From: Opitutaceae bacterium
GTDB lineage: Bacteria; Verrucomicrobiota; Verrucomicrobiia; Opitutales; Opitutaceae
DNA: 64,000 nt
Direction of reading: 5' to 3'
NCBI GenBank assembly: GCA_024711005.1
Contig: JANJTQ010000175.1
Coordinates: 1-64,000, forward strand
In this document: positions 36,501-44,405 of the stretch, one piece after another
How the letters are laid out: each line of letters opens with the position of its first letter
How positions within the stretch are numbered: position 1 is the stretch's first letter
The notes under the pieces: generated by a model
The model's input: only the letters and a program-made list of their open reading frames with translations
What the model was told of the DNA's origin: nothing
Database searches by the model: none
Position numbers and translations under genes: made by a program

Positions 36501-36757
36501 GCATTCGTCAGCCCGAGACTCCCACCCGTCAGCAGTCGCTCCGCCGCAAGTGTCGGCAGTTCCGCCCGCCCCAGCGTTTCCACCCCGGAAAATCCCACGA
36601 GCAAAAGCGCCTCAAGATTGGGCTCATCGACCAGCAACGCCACGCGGGGAATGCGGGCGTCGGGGTTTTCGATTCTCCCGACCGAACTCGTGCCACCGTG
36701 CACGACCAGCCCGGTGAAAACCGTCAGGAAAATCAGAACCGAAAGGAGTCGCGTCAT
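33512..36757 (-). CDS. large secreted protein: CsgG-like N-terminus, helical middle, propeller-like C-terminus
   Basis: 1081 residues, no recognised family. Signal peptide MTRLLSVLIFLTVFTGLVVH. Residues about 35-330 hold two segments that recall CsgG/FlgO-like folds (VALLVDEPNLEALLLVGFSG, INLMLTARLQARGAVVLERW). Residues 330-700 are helical, TPR-like (WQATESALALGVTSRREAEM). From about 720 onward repeated strands such as AAVWQDGLLWVLDPHRGRLW and ITAQRGVWVLDEKKRIWNKL suggest a beta-propeller. The first 36763 codon is TTG, so ATG 36757 was taken. Thirty bases separate it from the frameshifted copy downstream; the two form a tandem operon. Extracellular or periplasmic role unknown. Confidence 0.6.
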   Translation of the reverse strand: MTRLLSVLIFLTVFTGLVVHGGTSSVGRIENPDARIPRVALLVDEPNLEALLLVGFSGVETLGRAELPTLAAERLLTGGSLGLTNAEVALIVERSGDRGVVKVVQCESGATVVVLELPKMPVGETARWIVARTQPLLGAVADPMRPRISLPGLRFVTDSAENRVTERAINLMLTARLQARGAVVLERWRMGDLVFEKSLATQESPFWKAAEIVDGSVSADGGRLSARVRIRGAAGAETFAEAAGETAGDMVDAIVIQVMAGSWKTDVGAKNETEAAAFLTEAKWMLEHGLPREAWQATESALALGVTSRREAEMLRVKAAAMCAYPDDLKNSGYGQDGGYRVRAFKTGDLGTRVAAATEAVLLAGDYWKAYPLKKAPQRWVIEYPDSLGIRTLYTGLRVLRGAYELGWAEANTDAVRGLRAAIRRNVALMEGGHLGNQRTTFLIYLANYAGYWSESPAEAVDFYRRVLTPDFDAGLKTWPEAVRGELAVGDAPHPPFLIGTAPKEDFPFGVGSTRVMAGDEATARSVWEAFLNELAHSSHALNRADSLALRWQSTADKSARIALAVQMTDFMSENVEALAGPQGYAIFCQFTEPLRHATRSTDFAEAGGKLIDAFVALINAESTVSPKILGYTWALFERGNVIQESQGREVLAALDARRTRHALSPAELSGIDAACSSVWKRFPSLRPAESAVNTLMVQSLWIAAEHLNGKLRGHIGFSPDAAVWQDGLLWVLDPHRGRLWEIEPRSGDAVVHLPENSPEADYESQLIPWGTRFVITAQRGVWVLDEKKRIWNKLDLPSARYRIASAHGDLWAASGERVLAGNVKQTEGNALYRISPELTVDLVASSRRRPPVHPLDAVLTGAPFVLSQSKDDGVIVGAWGEKWTFLDSASAVPPKRLNQKFVGNVEMSSSPGLAIRSSQEAGDRRRLVRIEFIDDAIGGLLLAHPKRDPAGKARFAYPQELEDLSSSHYVAAWRNEGLDVLAWSTRGSPWGASEAWLLRIDADGCVARSLRFAWNADLDKRTRAASHSHEAFRYPSPDARGLIVTDHGLVITGRAMSGFWFIPNEDLDGRRKVERAGPRN

Positions 36758-37014
36758 CGTCAATGAGTGGGGCCTTGGAAAAGGTCACGTATCGCCGCTT
36801 CCCACACGCGGTGCGATGTCGGAGTCCAAAAACTTGGCAACCAGAATGGGCATTTCGGCATTCCACCCAGAGACGAGTGTCACCGACGGATCCTTGGCGA
36901 AATTTTCGGGTTGGCTCTGGTTTCGTGGGAGCGATGGCAGGATTGCCGTCGATCCTCGGTCCGACGGGACGCCCATGCCACTTTTCAAACTGTCGGTCGC
37001 CAAACAGGTGTTTC

Positions 37015-37082
37015 CCCGCGTAGCACGAAACACCTTCACGCTTTGGCGTGAAGGTGTCGCGGGCTAAAGCTCCGCGCTACGG
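37015..37082. repeat. palindromic repeat family A, copy with inner hairpin
   Basis: Outer arms GCGTAGCACGAAA and GGGCTAAAGCTCCGCGCTAC enclose the hairpin at 37030-37057. The left arm is degenerate compared with other copies. Confidence 0.55.
37030..37057 (-). terminator. probable terminator of the GH57 gene
   Basis: ACACCTTCACGC, loop of four, GCGTGAAGGTGT: a perfect 12-bp stem. On the minus strand it lies 45 bases after the GH57 stop and is followed by TTTCG rather than a long T tract, so termination may be partial. Confidence 0.45.
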
Positions 37083-37101
37083 GGACTCGGGAGAACTGCC
37101 C

Positions 37102-38532
37102 CTAGGTCAGCAGCGACTCGGGCTCGCTGACTTGCTCCTTTTTTTCGCCGAAATAAGGGAGCGCCATCAGTTCCTCTTCCACCGCGTCGATCTGCGATTT
37201 CATCAGATGGGGCGAATAGAGTGAGCGCCGTCCGGCGATATCGTGATCAAGCATGATGCGGGCGATCAGGTCGTTCGCGGCGCGCAAATCATCGAGGCAT
37301 TCGCGCACATTGAAGCGGCCGGGAGAAGTCGGCGCCGGCGGCCAGCGGCAATCGGAGACGTAAGACGAGATGATCCGCTTAAACGCGGCGTCGATGTTCC
37401 CGTTGGCGGTGGCGAAGTCTTTGCCGACATGCGCGCACACGGCCTTCAGGCCATCGAGGAGCATCTGGCAGACAGGATCGAGCACACGCGAATAATGCGT
37501 GTTACTCCAGGCCTTGGCAGTGCCGCCATGCCAGGCGATACCGTGTTCGATCGAGGTGATCTGGTCGTTGACCAAGGGAGCTTGCGGGAGATCGAGCACT
37601 TCGCCCGGCGTGCCGAGCGTGTAGCCGTTGGCGATCGCGCAATCGAGCATCTGCTTGAACCGCCCCACGCTCTCGGGTTCATGCTCGAAGAAGCGCGCCT
37701 GGCCGAATTGCTTCACATAAAAATACGCGCTGGTGCCGATGTATTCCGCGTCCTCGGCATACGGCAGAATGAAATTGCCGGTCGCCTCGATGCGCGCGCC
37801 CCAGCGTTTCAACATCGCGTCGATCTCTTCGAGCACGATCGGATGCTTTCGGTTTCCCTCGGTGGCGCCCATGAGATACCAGAGCATCGGGTTGCCCATG
37901 AAGTCGGAGCGGAAGAGCATCTTCAGACCGTTCGGCGCGGTCGAGTAGTTGGTGAGATAGCGGAGATACCGCTCTTTGTCGGCGATGTAGTCCTCGATTT
38001 TGAAGAGCTTGTTTTTGTTGCTGTGTCCGCGCACGTCGAAGCTGAGGTCGGTGGCCTCGCGCACATCGTCGTGGGACAACAACAACGAATCACCGTCCAT
38101 CACGAGCGCCTCGTAGCCGGCTTCCTTGAAAATATCGGGCAGGAAATTCGCCCAGCTGCATTCGGGGTTCCATCCGACGCGCGGGCGCACACCGAGATAG
38201 GTTTCCCACGCGCGCATGCCGTCTTTCAGAGACTTGAGGCCGACCTCGGGCGGGAGATTGGCGAGCATGATGTGAGTGTAGGGGGAGCCGACGCCCTCGA
38301 TTTGGCCGCTGGCGACGAGTGCCTTCAATTTCGCGAGCACGCCGGGCGAAAGCTCGTGCATGGCGCGGAGCGTCTCGCCGGAGGCCTCGAAGCCGATGCG
38401 GTAGCCGCCCTCGGCGACGAGGTCGAAAAGCGGCTCGTAGGAGTTTTCGATCACCCAACGCCGCCGCCCGGGAGGGAGCTGGCTGTACTGAATGTTGGCG
38501 TGCGGAAGAAAAACAGCGTATTTGGTTCTCAT
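37102..38532 (-). CDS. glycoside hydrolase family 57-like protein
   Basis: 476 residues, no signal peptide. The N-terminus reads MRTKYAVFLPHANIQYSQLP, equivalent to the first conserved GH57 block. VGWNPECSWANFLPDIFKEA at about residues 118-137 fits the GH57 nucleophile block (GxWxxExxW, candidate Glu in PEC). A C-terminal helical region follows (CRWPPAPTSPGRFNVRECLD). GH57 enzymes act on alpha-glucans or related sugars; some members are inactive. ATG 38532 begins the conserved domain. A candidate operator (38632-38651) lies 99 bases upstream, shared with other genes of this island. Confidence 0.7.
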   Translation of the reverse strand: MRTKYAVFLPHANIQYSQLPPGRRRWVIENSYEPLFDLVAEGGYRIGFEASGETLRAMHELSPGVLAKLKALVASGQIEGVGSPYTHIMLANLPPEVGLKSLKDGMRAWETYLGVRPRVGWNPECSWANFLPDIFKEAGYEALVMDGDSLLLSHDDVREATDLSFDVRGHSNKNKLFKIEDYIADKERYLRYLTNYSTAPNGLKMLFRSDFMGNPMLWYLMGATEGNRKHPIVLEEIDAMLKRWGARIEATGNFILPYAEDAEYIGTSAYFYVKQFGQARFFEHEPESVGRFKQMLDCAIANGYTLGTPGEVLDLPQAPLVNDQITSIEHGIAWHGGTAKAWSNTHYSRVLDPVCQMLLDGLKAVCAHVGKDFATANGNIDAAFKRIISSYVSDCRWPPAPTSPGRFNVRECLDDLRAANDLIARIMLDHDIAGRRSLYSPHLMKSQIDAVEEELMALPYFGEKKEQVSEPESLLT

Positions 38533-38631
38533 TACGAAGTTGCGACTGACAGGGGAGTGCGGGAGCGCCGAGGCCGGGAATGCGGGACGCGGCCACTGTC
38601 GCAACGCGGGCGAACCGTGAGAAGGCCGGTT

Positions 38632-38651
38632 CTGCTGAATTTATTAAGCAG
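38632..38651 (-). promoter_or_regulatory. candidate operator site 1 (GH57 gene)
   Basis: On the minus strand CTGCTTAATAAATTCAGCAG, with perfect CTGCT/AGCAG ends. One of five near-identical 20-mers placed 45-118 bases before genes of the carbohydrate island; consensus TTGSTnAAnnnnTTnASCAA. Confidence 0.65.
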
Positions 38652-38675
38652 GGTGTCGAAACGTAGCGTCCTCCC

Positions 38676-38756
38676 GTAGTGCGGAGCTTCAGCCCGCACC
38701 TTGAACCTTGCGCTTGTCGTAAGCCGTTCGGGTTCGGGCTGAAGCTTCGAACTACG
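38676..38756. repeat. palindromic repeat family A, full copy
   Basis: GTAGTGCGGAGCTTCAGCCC opens the left arm and GGGCTGAAGCTTCGAACTAC closes the right arm, with about 40 bases between. It lies between the LacI gene and the GH57 gene. Confidence 0.75.
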
Positions 38757-38776
38757 CTCGGAACCTCGGACAGGAA

Positions 38777-39844
38777 CTACAGCGTGACGCCGTCCTGCCA
38801 GACTCCGTTGACGAGCAGGATCTGGCCTTCGGTGTCCAGGGCGACCTTGTCGTAGGTCACGATTTTGCGGACGAGCATGTTGGCCAGCATCCGCCCCATC
38901 GCCTCCACGACATACACGCCGCTGTCGACGCCCGGCTCGGCGTCGTCGATCTCCGCGACGGCATACCCGTAATCGCGCGGGAACTTTACCCCGGCTTTTT
39001 GAAAAAACGCAGGGTCGATGCGCCGATGGCTGAGGAGCGCGTCGGGACGGCTCGCTTTAAGCCATTTGAGAAAACGCGCGGGGGATTCGCCGCGTTTGTA
39101 TTCAAAGGCGTGAAGGCGGGCGTCGAGTTCGCCGGCCATCTCCATCTCCACCAGGTAGCTGCCGAGGAGGTTTTTCTTCACCGCCAGCGGCGCGTCGTCG
39201 TGGTAAATCAGGCCGATGCGGTGGTGACCCTTGGCGCGGATTTTGTCCATGACGTCACGAATCGCTCGAAAGTGATTCATGCTAATCCGGTCGAGACCGG
39301 GATGGACGATGACGCGTTCGGTCGAGACGACGACAAACTCCTGCCAGGGGAACTCGGCCAGCGTCTGGGGTTCGAAGCCCCACCCGAGGACGAGCCCGCG
39401 GATGTTACGCGCGAGCAGGATCTGGCGCAGGCGTTTCGCGGAGTAGTCGAGCGTGTTGAGATAAAAGTCCGAAACGGAGTAGCCGTGGTCGGCCATGCGC
39501 TTGCCGAAACACTCGCGGTGGAAACGAAACAGGCGCGAGTGGGGCGACGTTTTTTCGCACGGATAAATCACCGCAACTTCGCCCAGAAGCCGGGCTGTCT
39601 TCACGTCGGGACGATAGGAAACGAGCGCCGAGAGAAACGGATCGGGGCGGTAGCCAAGCTCGTCGGCGGCCTTGCGAATGGCGAGGCGGGTGTGCGGAGG
39701 GATGCGCGGATTGTCGCGCATCGCATATGACACGGCGGCAACGCTGACGCCGCAGTGTACGGCAATATCCTTGAGTGTGATTCTGCGTCCCACGGGAAAA
39801 GGGGCTGGAAGCGAACTCGAAGCGTCGGTGTCCGGGCCGGACAT
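38777..39844 (-). CDS. LacI-family transcriptional regulator
   Basis: 355 residues. N-terminal LacI helix-turn-helix and hinge: ITLKDIAVHCGVSVAAVSYA, then MRDNPRIPPHTRLAIRKAAD ELGYRPDP. The rest is a periplasmic-binding-protein-like sensor domain (RGLVLGWGFEPQTLAEFPWQ, GHHRIGLIYHDDAPLAVKKN). It would bind a sugar or sugar oligomer and control nearby genes. ATG 39844 leaves a 24-residue lead before the HTH. It is the only DNA-binding regulator in the carbohydrate island and the best candidate to bind the shared 20-bp operator, though this is inference. Confidence 0.85.
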   Translation of the reverse strand: MSGPDTDASSSLPAPFPVGRRITLKDIAVHCGVSVAAVSYAMRDNPRIPPHTRLAIRKAADELGYRPDPFLSALVSYRPDVKTARLLGEVAVIYPCEKTSPHSRLFRFHRECFGKRMADHGYSVSDFYLNTLDYSAKRLRQILLARNIRGLVLGWGFEPQTLAEFPWQEFVVVSTERVIVHPGLDRISMNHFRAIRDVMDKIRAKGHHRIGLIYHDDAPLAVKKNLLGSYLVEMEMAGELDARLHAFEYKRGESPARFLKWLKASRPDALLSHRRIDPAFFQKAGVKFPRDYGYAVAEIDDAEPGVDSGVYVVEAMGRMLANMLVRKIVTYDKVALDTEGQILLVNGVWQDGVTL

Positions 39845-39870
39845 GGCAAGCCGGGGGATTTGATGCGTTG

Positions 39871-39900
39871 CGCGGAGCGGAGCTTCAGCCCGCGTCGTCC
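39871..39900. repeat. palindromic repeat family A, half copy
   Basis: GCGGAGCGGAGCTTCAGCCC followed by GCGTCG; only the left arm is present, directly upstream of the LacI start. Confidence 0.45.
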
Positions 39901-39909
39901 ACCTCGACC

Positions 39910-39963
39910 TAGGCCGCGAGCTTGCTCGCGCTTCCGACCCGCGCCTGCAAGCAGGCGGCCTAC
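39910..39963. repeat. palindromic repeat family K
   Basis: TAGGCCGCGAGCTTGCTCGC and GCCTGCAAGCAGGCGGCCTA form an imperfect inverted repeat with inner small hairpins. It lies between the LacI gene and the end of the beta-helix gene. Confidence 0.55.
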
Positions 39964-39988
39964 ATATCATGGACGGAACGAACTTTCC

Positions 39989-41404
39989 TCACTGCACCGA
40001 CCGCCGAAAACCCCGCTCCCCATACGCGGGCAGTGCGTCGAAGACGGTGCCCCGGCCATCCCAATCCGCGGACGGAGCCGCCGCGAACACCGGGCCCTTG
40101 GGGGCCTTGGCAAAGGTGAACTGAGCGGTGTCGGTGGCCTGGACCTGCTTCCCGAAAGACGGCAGTTCCCGGTCGATCGAAACAATCAGGCTGTTGGAAA
40201 CGCGAACGTGAGTCGCGTCAGGACTTGCGCCCTTCACCTCGATATCGAATGGCGCGACATCACCGACCAGCGTGCAGCGGTCCAGGGTGATCACGCCCTT
40301 CGAATACACACCGATATTGGCGGTTCCGCCGCTGCCCCCGCGCTTGATCGGGAAACCCGCAATGCAGTTCTCAAACGAGGCTTGGCCCCAGATGCGATAG
40401 TTGCGCTTGTTGCGAAAGGCGACGCAGCCTTTGAACACCACGTCGGTGGCTTTGAGATCCCAGCCACCATCGGTGCAGTCGAAGGCCATGCAGTCGATGA
40501 AGGTGATTTTGCTCACGCCACGCTCGGCGACGAAGCCGTCCCCGTTCCAATAGTTTTTGCCCTTGGGCGCCTCGTGCCAGGCGTTGCGAGCGATACAGCC
40601 GACAAAGGTGATGTTGGTGTCGTGAACCCGCTCGATGATGGAGGGCAGGTCCTTCCGCTGATCGCCGCGGATGTCGTAGACCATGTGGAACGGATCGGTG
40701 GCGTAGGGCTTGCCGCCGGCGTCGCCGTGGCAGTCGACGATGCGGAAATCGCGATTGCCACCTTCCCAACGCAGCGCGGACTTGGTGAACCCTTTGAACG
40801 TGCAGTTTTCCACGAGCACGTCGCGCGTCCAAGTCTTGGGATCGTCGGCGCGGGCATTGCCCTTAAAAATCACGCCCATGCGCACGTCTTTCACATCGAG
40901 GCCGGAGATGACGAGACCTTCGTTGCCGCCCAAAGTAACGACGGCGGCGAGGTAATTTTCGACGCGCAGGTTTTTGATCGTCACGAAACTCGCGCCGATT
41001 CCGACGCTGCAAAGAATCTCGCCCGAGGCCGGTTTTTCCTTGGTCCACGAGCCGCGAAACACCGGCAGTCCGCCACCGGTATCTTCGCCAAGGAGGGTGA
41101 CAGGGGAGCCTTTCGCTCCGCCTTTTCCCGACCCGAATTTAACCTTGGGATACGTGCCGCTGCCGATGCGCAGCGTGTCACCGGGAGCGAGTTTCGAGAT
41201 GTGGGCGGACCAGCCATCGGCCGCGGGAGCGGCGGAGGCGTTTTCCCAAGAGCTGCCGTCACCGCTGCCCTTGGCGTCGGACAAAATATAGAAATCAGCG
41301 GCGTCCAATGAGGATGACAGCGCCGACAACACGGCGAAACCGCCGCAAAAAATAAGCGCGGCGGCGCGATTTCGGTTTCGAGGCAAAGTCAAATAGGGGT
41401 TCAT
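39989..41404 (-). CDS. secreted parallel beta-helix protein (pectate-lyase-like)
   Basis: 471 residues. Signal peptide region ALIFCGGFAVLSALSSSLDA. The mature start ADFYILSDAKGSGDGSSWEN resembles PL9-type and other beta-helix lyases (Gly-rich first turn). Repeated rungs follow: FVTIKNLRVENYLAAVVTLG, NEGLVISGLDVKDVRMGVIF, DVLVENCTFKGFTKSALRWE, ITFVGCIARNAWHE. The family includes polysaccharide lyases and isomerases; the substrate cannot be named. A candidate operator lies 45 bases upstream (41450-41469). It is related in layout to the protein at 47426. Confidence 0.75.
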   Translation of the reverse strand: MNPYLTLPRNRNRAAALIFCGGFAVLSALSSSLDAADFYILSDAKGSGDGSSWENASAAPAADGWSAHISKLAPGDTLRIGSGTYPKVKFGSGKGGAKGSPVTLLGEDTGGGLPVFRGSWTKEKPASGEILCSVGIGASFVTIKNLRVENYLAAVVTLGGNEGLVISGLDVKDVRMGVIFKGNARADDPKTWTRDVLVENCTFKGFTKSALRWEGGNRDFRIVDCHGDAGGKPYATDPFHMVYDIRGDQRKDLPSIIERVHDTNITFVGCIARNAWHEAPKGKNYWNGDGFVAERGVSKITFIDCMAFDCTDGGWDLKATDVVFKGCVAFRNKRNYRIWGQASFENCIAGFPIKRGGSGGTANIGVYSKGVITLDRCTLVGDVAPFDIEVKGASPDATHVRVSNSLIVSIDRELPSFGKQVQATDTAQFTFAKAPKGPVFAAAPSADWDGRGTVFDALPAYGERGFRRSVQ

Positions 41405-41449
41405 GCAGATCGCACTCTGGCCGGGTCCGGACGGCGGTAAACCCTGCCT

Positions 41450-41469
41450 GAGGTGAACCTATTAACCAA
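41450..41469 (-). promoter_or_regulatory. candidate operator site 2 (beta-helix gene)
   Basis: On the minus strand TTGGTTAATAGGTTCACCTC. The core GGTnAAnnnnTTnACC is a perfect inverted repeat. Its 3' end lies 45 bases before the ATG at 41404. Confidence 0.65.
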
Positions 41470-41517
41470 GCCGTTTCCACGGCATCGCTATCGACGCGAG
41501 GCGCAGAGCGCCGACCT

Positions 41518-41600
41518 GTAGCGCGAAGCTGTAGCTCGCATCGTGAACGCACCGCTCGTCGTGAACCTCATCGGATCTCGGGCTAAAGCGCCGAGCTACG
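41518..41600. repeat. palindromic repeat family A, full copy
   Basis: Left arm GTAGCGCGAAGCTGTAGCTC, right arm GGGCTAAAGCGCCGAGCTAC. It lies between the divergent beta-helix and pseudopilin genes. The rest of this 353-base gap holds operator sites 2 and 3. Confidence 0.65.
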
Positions 41601-41619
41601 GAGGGACCTCAAAGCTCGG

Positions 41620-41639
41620 TTGCTTTATAGGTTCACCAA
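41620..41639 (+). promoter_or_regulatory. candidate operator site 3 (pseudopilin gene)
   Basis: TTGCTTTATAGGTTCACCAA, 118 bases before the ATG at 41758. It is followed by CGCACGTATTGAGACG, where TTGAGA could serve as a -35 element; a similar word follows sites 4 and 5. Confidence 0.65.
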
Positions 41640-41757
41640 CGCACGTATTGAGACGTCGTTCGCCTTGGCGCACGTTGGTGATGCAGCAGGCATTCGATGC
41701 CTTGCTCCCCCCGTCAGATCCGTCCCCTACTTTTACCCTTAAACGTCCGCGACCGGC

Positions 41758-42429
41758 ATGACCCCTGACCGCACTCATCTTCCTCTCCGCCACGCCCGTC
41801 AAACGCGCGGCTTCACGTTGATCGAACTCCTTACGGTCGTCGCAATCATTGGCATCCTCCTCGCGATCCTTTTGCTGTCCATGGGGCGGGTCCGTGAGTC
41901 CGCGCAAAAGTCCGCCTGCATCGCCAACCTGCGTCAGATCCAGGCTGCCAACATGCTCCACGCCGCCGAAAACAAGGGCTATTACGTCAGGATAAAACTG
42001 AACGGCGCCTGGTGGAATGTTCAGGATGACTTTCTCCGCTACCTGAACGCCGAGCAAAAGGGATACAAGGTTGATCACAACTTTGTAGAGCCTTTGAAGT
42101 GCCCCACCGCCGTCACAGGCATCCTCGTCAATATCACGAACGTTTGGGAGAAAGAGAATTTCCCCGGCTACGGCTACAGTCCCGCCGGTGCCACGGACGA
42201 TAAGACTGGCACGGGGACTTTCACGGCGGTGAATCAAAACAATATCGCCAACCCGGCGAAGGGCATCGCGTTTTCCGACGCTCTGGATTTCCAATTCTAC
42301 CAAGCCCCCAAGGCCAACTACAAATGGGACAACGAGCGTAAGACCAGCGTGACGTGGTCCTACCGCCACCGCAACGGGCGCAATGTGGTCTATTTCGACG
42401 GTCATACCGCCTATCTCCCCGCTCCGTGA
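41758..42429 (+). CDS. type II secretion-like pseudopilin (H-X9-DG type)
   Basis: 223 residues. Short leader ending in G, then the prepilin cleavage/methylation motif [20 protein letters not shown] with Glu5. The membrane helix is followed by an extended soluble domain and the terminal [20 protein letters not shown], the H-X9-DG signature abundant in Verrucomicrobia and Planctomycetes. It is processed by a prepilin peptidase and sits in the envelope. Verrucomicrobia carry many such isolated genes near polysaccharide-degradation loci. Operator site 3 lies upstream. Confidence 0.85.
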   Translation: MTPDRTHLPLRHARQTRGFTLIELLTVVAIIGILLAILLLSMGRVRESAQKSACIANLRQIQAANMLHAAENKGYYVRIKLNGAWWNVQDDFLRYLNAEQKGYKVDHNFVEPLKCPTAVTGILVNITNVWEKENFPGYGYSPAGATDDKTGTGTFTAVNQNNIANPAKGIAFSDALDFQFYQAPKANYKWDNERKTSVTWSYRHRNGRNVVYFDGHTAYLPAP

Positions 42430-42487
42430 CCCGGCTGAATTTTGATTCGTCACTCCCGCTCTCACCCTCGCCTCTTTTGCCAAACGC

Positions 42488-43312
42488 ATGACACACCTCC
42501 ACACCGCACCCGTCTCCGTGCCCTTTGCTCTTCGCGGCCTCGCCGCTCTCTGCGCCCTTGCTTTGACCACCCTGGCCGCCCAGGCCCAGGCCACATGGTA
42601 CCTCAAAGAAAACATCGAAAAGGACGCGTCCTGGCGCAACGCGGGACTCTGGAACAGCGCTCCTGACGGCTCCGGCACGTCCGCCACCGCCATCAACAGC
42701 ACCGACACCTATAACACCAACGGCAAATACGTCCGCTCCAACGGTGTCTTCCCCGGCGGAAAACTCATCCAGGCCGGTGGCCGCATCGACATCAAGCGCG
42801 CCAGCCAGACCATCGCGGGCGACTGGGAGGTCACCGGCGACAAGGCCACCCTTCACCAAGGCGTGCGCGACGGCGCCAGCTACCTCTTTACCGTAAAGGG
42901 CAAACTCATACTCACTTCCCCGCTTCGCGTGTTACATACCACCGACGGCATGCGCGGCATCGACCTGACCATCGGAACCCTCACTGGTCCGGCCGACCTC
43001 ATCATCGGCAGCGGCAACGCCGTCCGAAACACCTCCGTCAGCCTCGGCGTTCTCAAGTTCGAAAACCACACCGGCAAGATCAGGGTGGAACTGGGCTCAA
43101 CCCTCGCTTTCGCCAACGACCAGACATGGACCGGGCCCCTCGAAGTCTCCCTTGGCGCCCACTTGAATCTCAACAAAGCCATCACCGTCCCCGCCGCGAT
43201 TCTCGGCGGCCAACCGGTCTCCGTTGGCACCCACACCGCCGAGCAACTCAAGCAAGCCCACGGCGACATTGTCGTCGACGGCTCCACGGGCACCCTGACC
43301 GTCGCGCCCTGA
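42488..43312 (+). CDS. secreted beta-rich protein of unknown function
   Basis: 274 residues, not recognised. Signal peptide LAALCALALTTLAAQAQA, then TWYLKENIEKDASWRNAGLW. The mature protein is Gly/Thr/Asn-rich with regular strands (IDIKRASQTIAGDWEVTGDK, SYLFTVKGKLILTSPLRVLH, GIDLTIGTLTGPADLIIGSG, VSLGVLKFENHTGKIRVELG), reminiscent of a beta-solenoid or autotransporter passenger, but with no anchor. It lies between the pseudopilin and esterase genes in one direction and is probably co-transcribed with them. Possibly a carbohydrate-binding or surface protein. Confidence 0.6.
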   Translation: MTHLHTAPVSVPFALRGLAALCALALTTLAAQAQATWYLKENIEKDASWRNAGLWNSAPDGSGTSATAINSTDTYNTNGKYVRSNGVFPGGKLIQAGGRIDIKRASQTIAGDWEVTGDKATLHQGVRDGASYLFTVKGKLILTSPLRVLHTTDGMRGIDLTIGTLTGPADLIIGSGNAVRNTSVSLGVLKFENHTGKIRVELGSTLAFANDQTWTGPLEVSLGAHLNLNKAITVPAAILGGQPVSVGTHTAEQLKQAHGDIVVDGSTGTLTVAP

Positions 43313-43334
43313 CCAACGACGCCCACCCGCCGAC

Positions 43335-43363
43335 GTAGTGCGGAGCCCCCCTCCGCGCGCATC
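43335..43363. repeat. palindromic repeat family A, fragment
   Basis: GTAGTGCGGAGCCCCCCTCC; only the first part of the left arm is recognisable. It lies in the 56-base gap before the esterase start. Confidence 0.4.
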
Positions 43364-43368
43364 GCCCC

Positions 43369-44271
43369 ATGACACCCTTCCGCCTTCCCCTCCTCGCCGC
43401 GCTCCTGCTTGCCGCGCTTCCCCCGTCCAGTCCGCTTGTATCCACCTCTCAAGCACAAGAGTTGTCCGGGAAGACGACGAATTCCGCCACCTACGCCACG
43501 GAGGAAAACCTCTCCTACCTCGAAGGCTCCGCCGCCGAAAAAGTCGACGACTATCAGCGCAACCAGTGCCGGCTCGACATCTACCATCCGGATAACCGTC
43601 CCGGCTTTGCCACCGTCATCTGGTTCCACGGCGGCGGCCTCACCGGCGGAAAACGCAGCTTCCCCCTGCTCAAGGAAAAGGGGATCGCGCTGGTCATTCC
43701 CAGCTACCGCCTCTCACCGAAAGCAGAGCTACCGGCCTTTCTTGAAGACGCCGCCGCCGCGACAGCCTGGGTCCTCCGGCACATCGCCGAACGCGGAGGC
43801 GATCCGAAACGGGTGTTCATCTCCGGCCACTCCGCCGGCGGTTACCTCGCCGCCATGGTCGGCATGGATCCTCGCTGGCTCGCCGCGCACGGACTCTCCC
43901 CCAACGACCTCGCCGGCATCATCCCCGTCAGTGCGCAAGTTACGACCCACTTCACGGTCAAACAACTCCGCGGCGACACCGGCCCCGAATTCCGCCCGAT
44001 CATCGACGAGTATGCTCCGCTTTATCACGCCGCGAAAAACCTCCCTCCGATCTGCCTCATTGTGGGTGATCGAAAAATTGAATACAAAAACCGCGTCGAG
44101 GAAAACGACCTGCTCGTCACGAGCCTGCGCAACCTCGGCCACCCGGCCGTCGAGTTCCACGAAATGGGCGGCCTCGATCACGGCATGTCGAGATACGGCG
44201 CCTGGATTCTCATGCCCGGCTTCATCAAAAAAACGACGGCCCGCAATCCACCGACATCCCCCCGTCCGTAG
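43369..44271 (+). CDS. secreted alpha/beta hydrolase (BD-FAE/carbohydrate-esterase-like)
   Basis: 300 residues. Signal peptide FRLPLLAALLLAALPPSSPL. Oxyanion motif WFHGGGLTGGKRSF, nucleophile elbow ISGHSAGGYLAAM, Asp in ICLIVGDRKIEYKN and His in MGGLDHGMSRYG. The fold and motifs match bifunctional feruloyl/acetyl-xylan-type esterases that remove acyl groups from polysaccharides. The location among lyases and hydrolases supports this, but substrate specificity is not visible. Confidence 0.8.
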   Translation: MTPFRLPLLAALLLAALPPSSPLVSTSQAQELSGKTTNSATYATEENLSYLEGSAAEKVDDYQRNQCRLDIYHPDNRPGFATVIWFHGGGLTGGKRSFPLLKEKGIALVIPSYRLSPKAELPAFLEDAAAATAWVLRHIAERGGDPKRVFISGHSAGGYLAAMVGMDPRWLAAHGLSPNDLAGIIPVSAQVTTHFTVKQLRGDTGPEFRPIIDEYAPLYHAAKNLPPICLIVGDRKIEYKNRVEENDLLVTSLRNLGHPAVEFHEMGGLDHGMSRYGAWILMPGFIKKTTARNPPTSPRP

Positions 44272-44304
44272 CCCCCGCCCCTTCCGCAGTAGCCTGGTCG
44301 TCGT

Positions 44305-44324
44305 CTGCTTTATAGATTCACCAA
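44305..44324 (+). promoter_or_regulatory. candidate operator site 4 (PEP-CTERM gene)
   Basis: CTGCTTTATAGATTCACCAA, 81 bases before the ATG at 44406. GGCGCAGCTTGAGGAACG follows, comparable with the sequence after sites 3 and 5. Confidence 0.65.
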
Positions 44325-44405
44325 GGCGCAGCTTGAGGAACGCCGGAGCGCTCCTAATTCTTCCCGTCCTTAGTCCAACTCTCTTATCCCGAATCGAAAA
44401 ACATC

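Larger units (their letters stand above)
36758..37101. other. intergenic region with family A copy and hairpin
   Basis: 344 bases without a gene. It contains a family A palindrome (37015-37082) with an inner perfect hairpin (37030-37057) and a degenerate family D arm (GACGCCCATGCCACTTTTC near 36971). The stretch 36770-36960 has no recognisable feature. Confidence 0.5.

Noticed and set aside
37243-38679. 478-codon plus-strand frame opposite GH57
   Set aside because: Antisense to the GH57-like gene, which has conserved blocks; the long frame is a GC effect.
39755-41311. 518-codon plus-strand frame opposite the LacI and beta-helix genes
   Set aside because: Crosses the start of one gene and most of another on the opposite strand; no family features.
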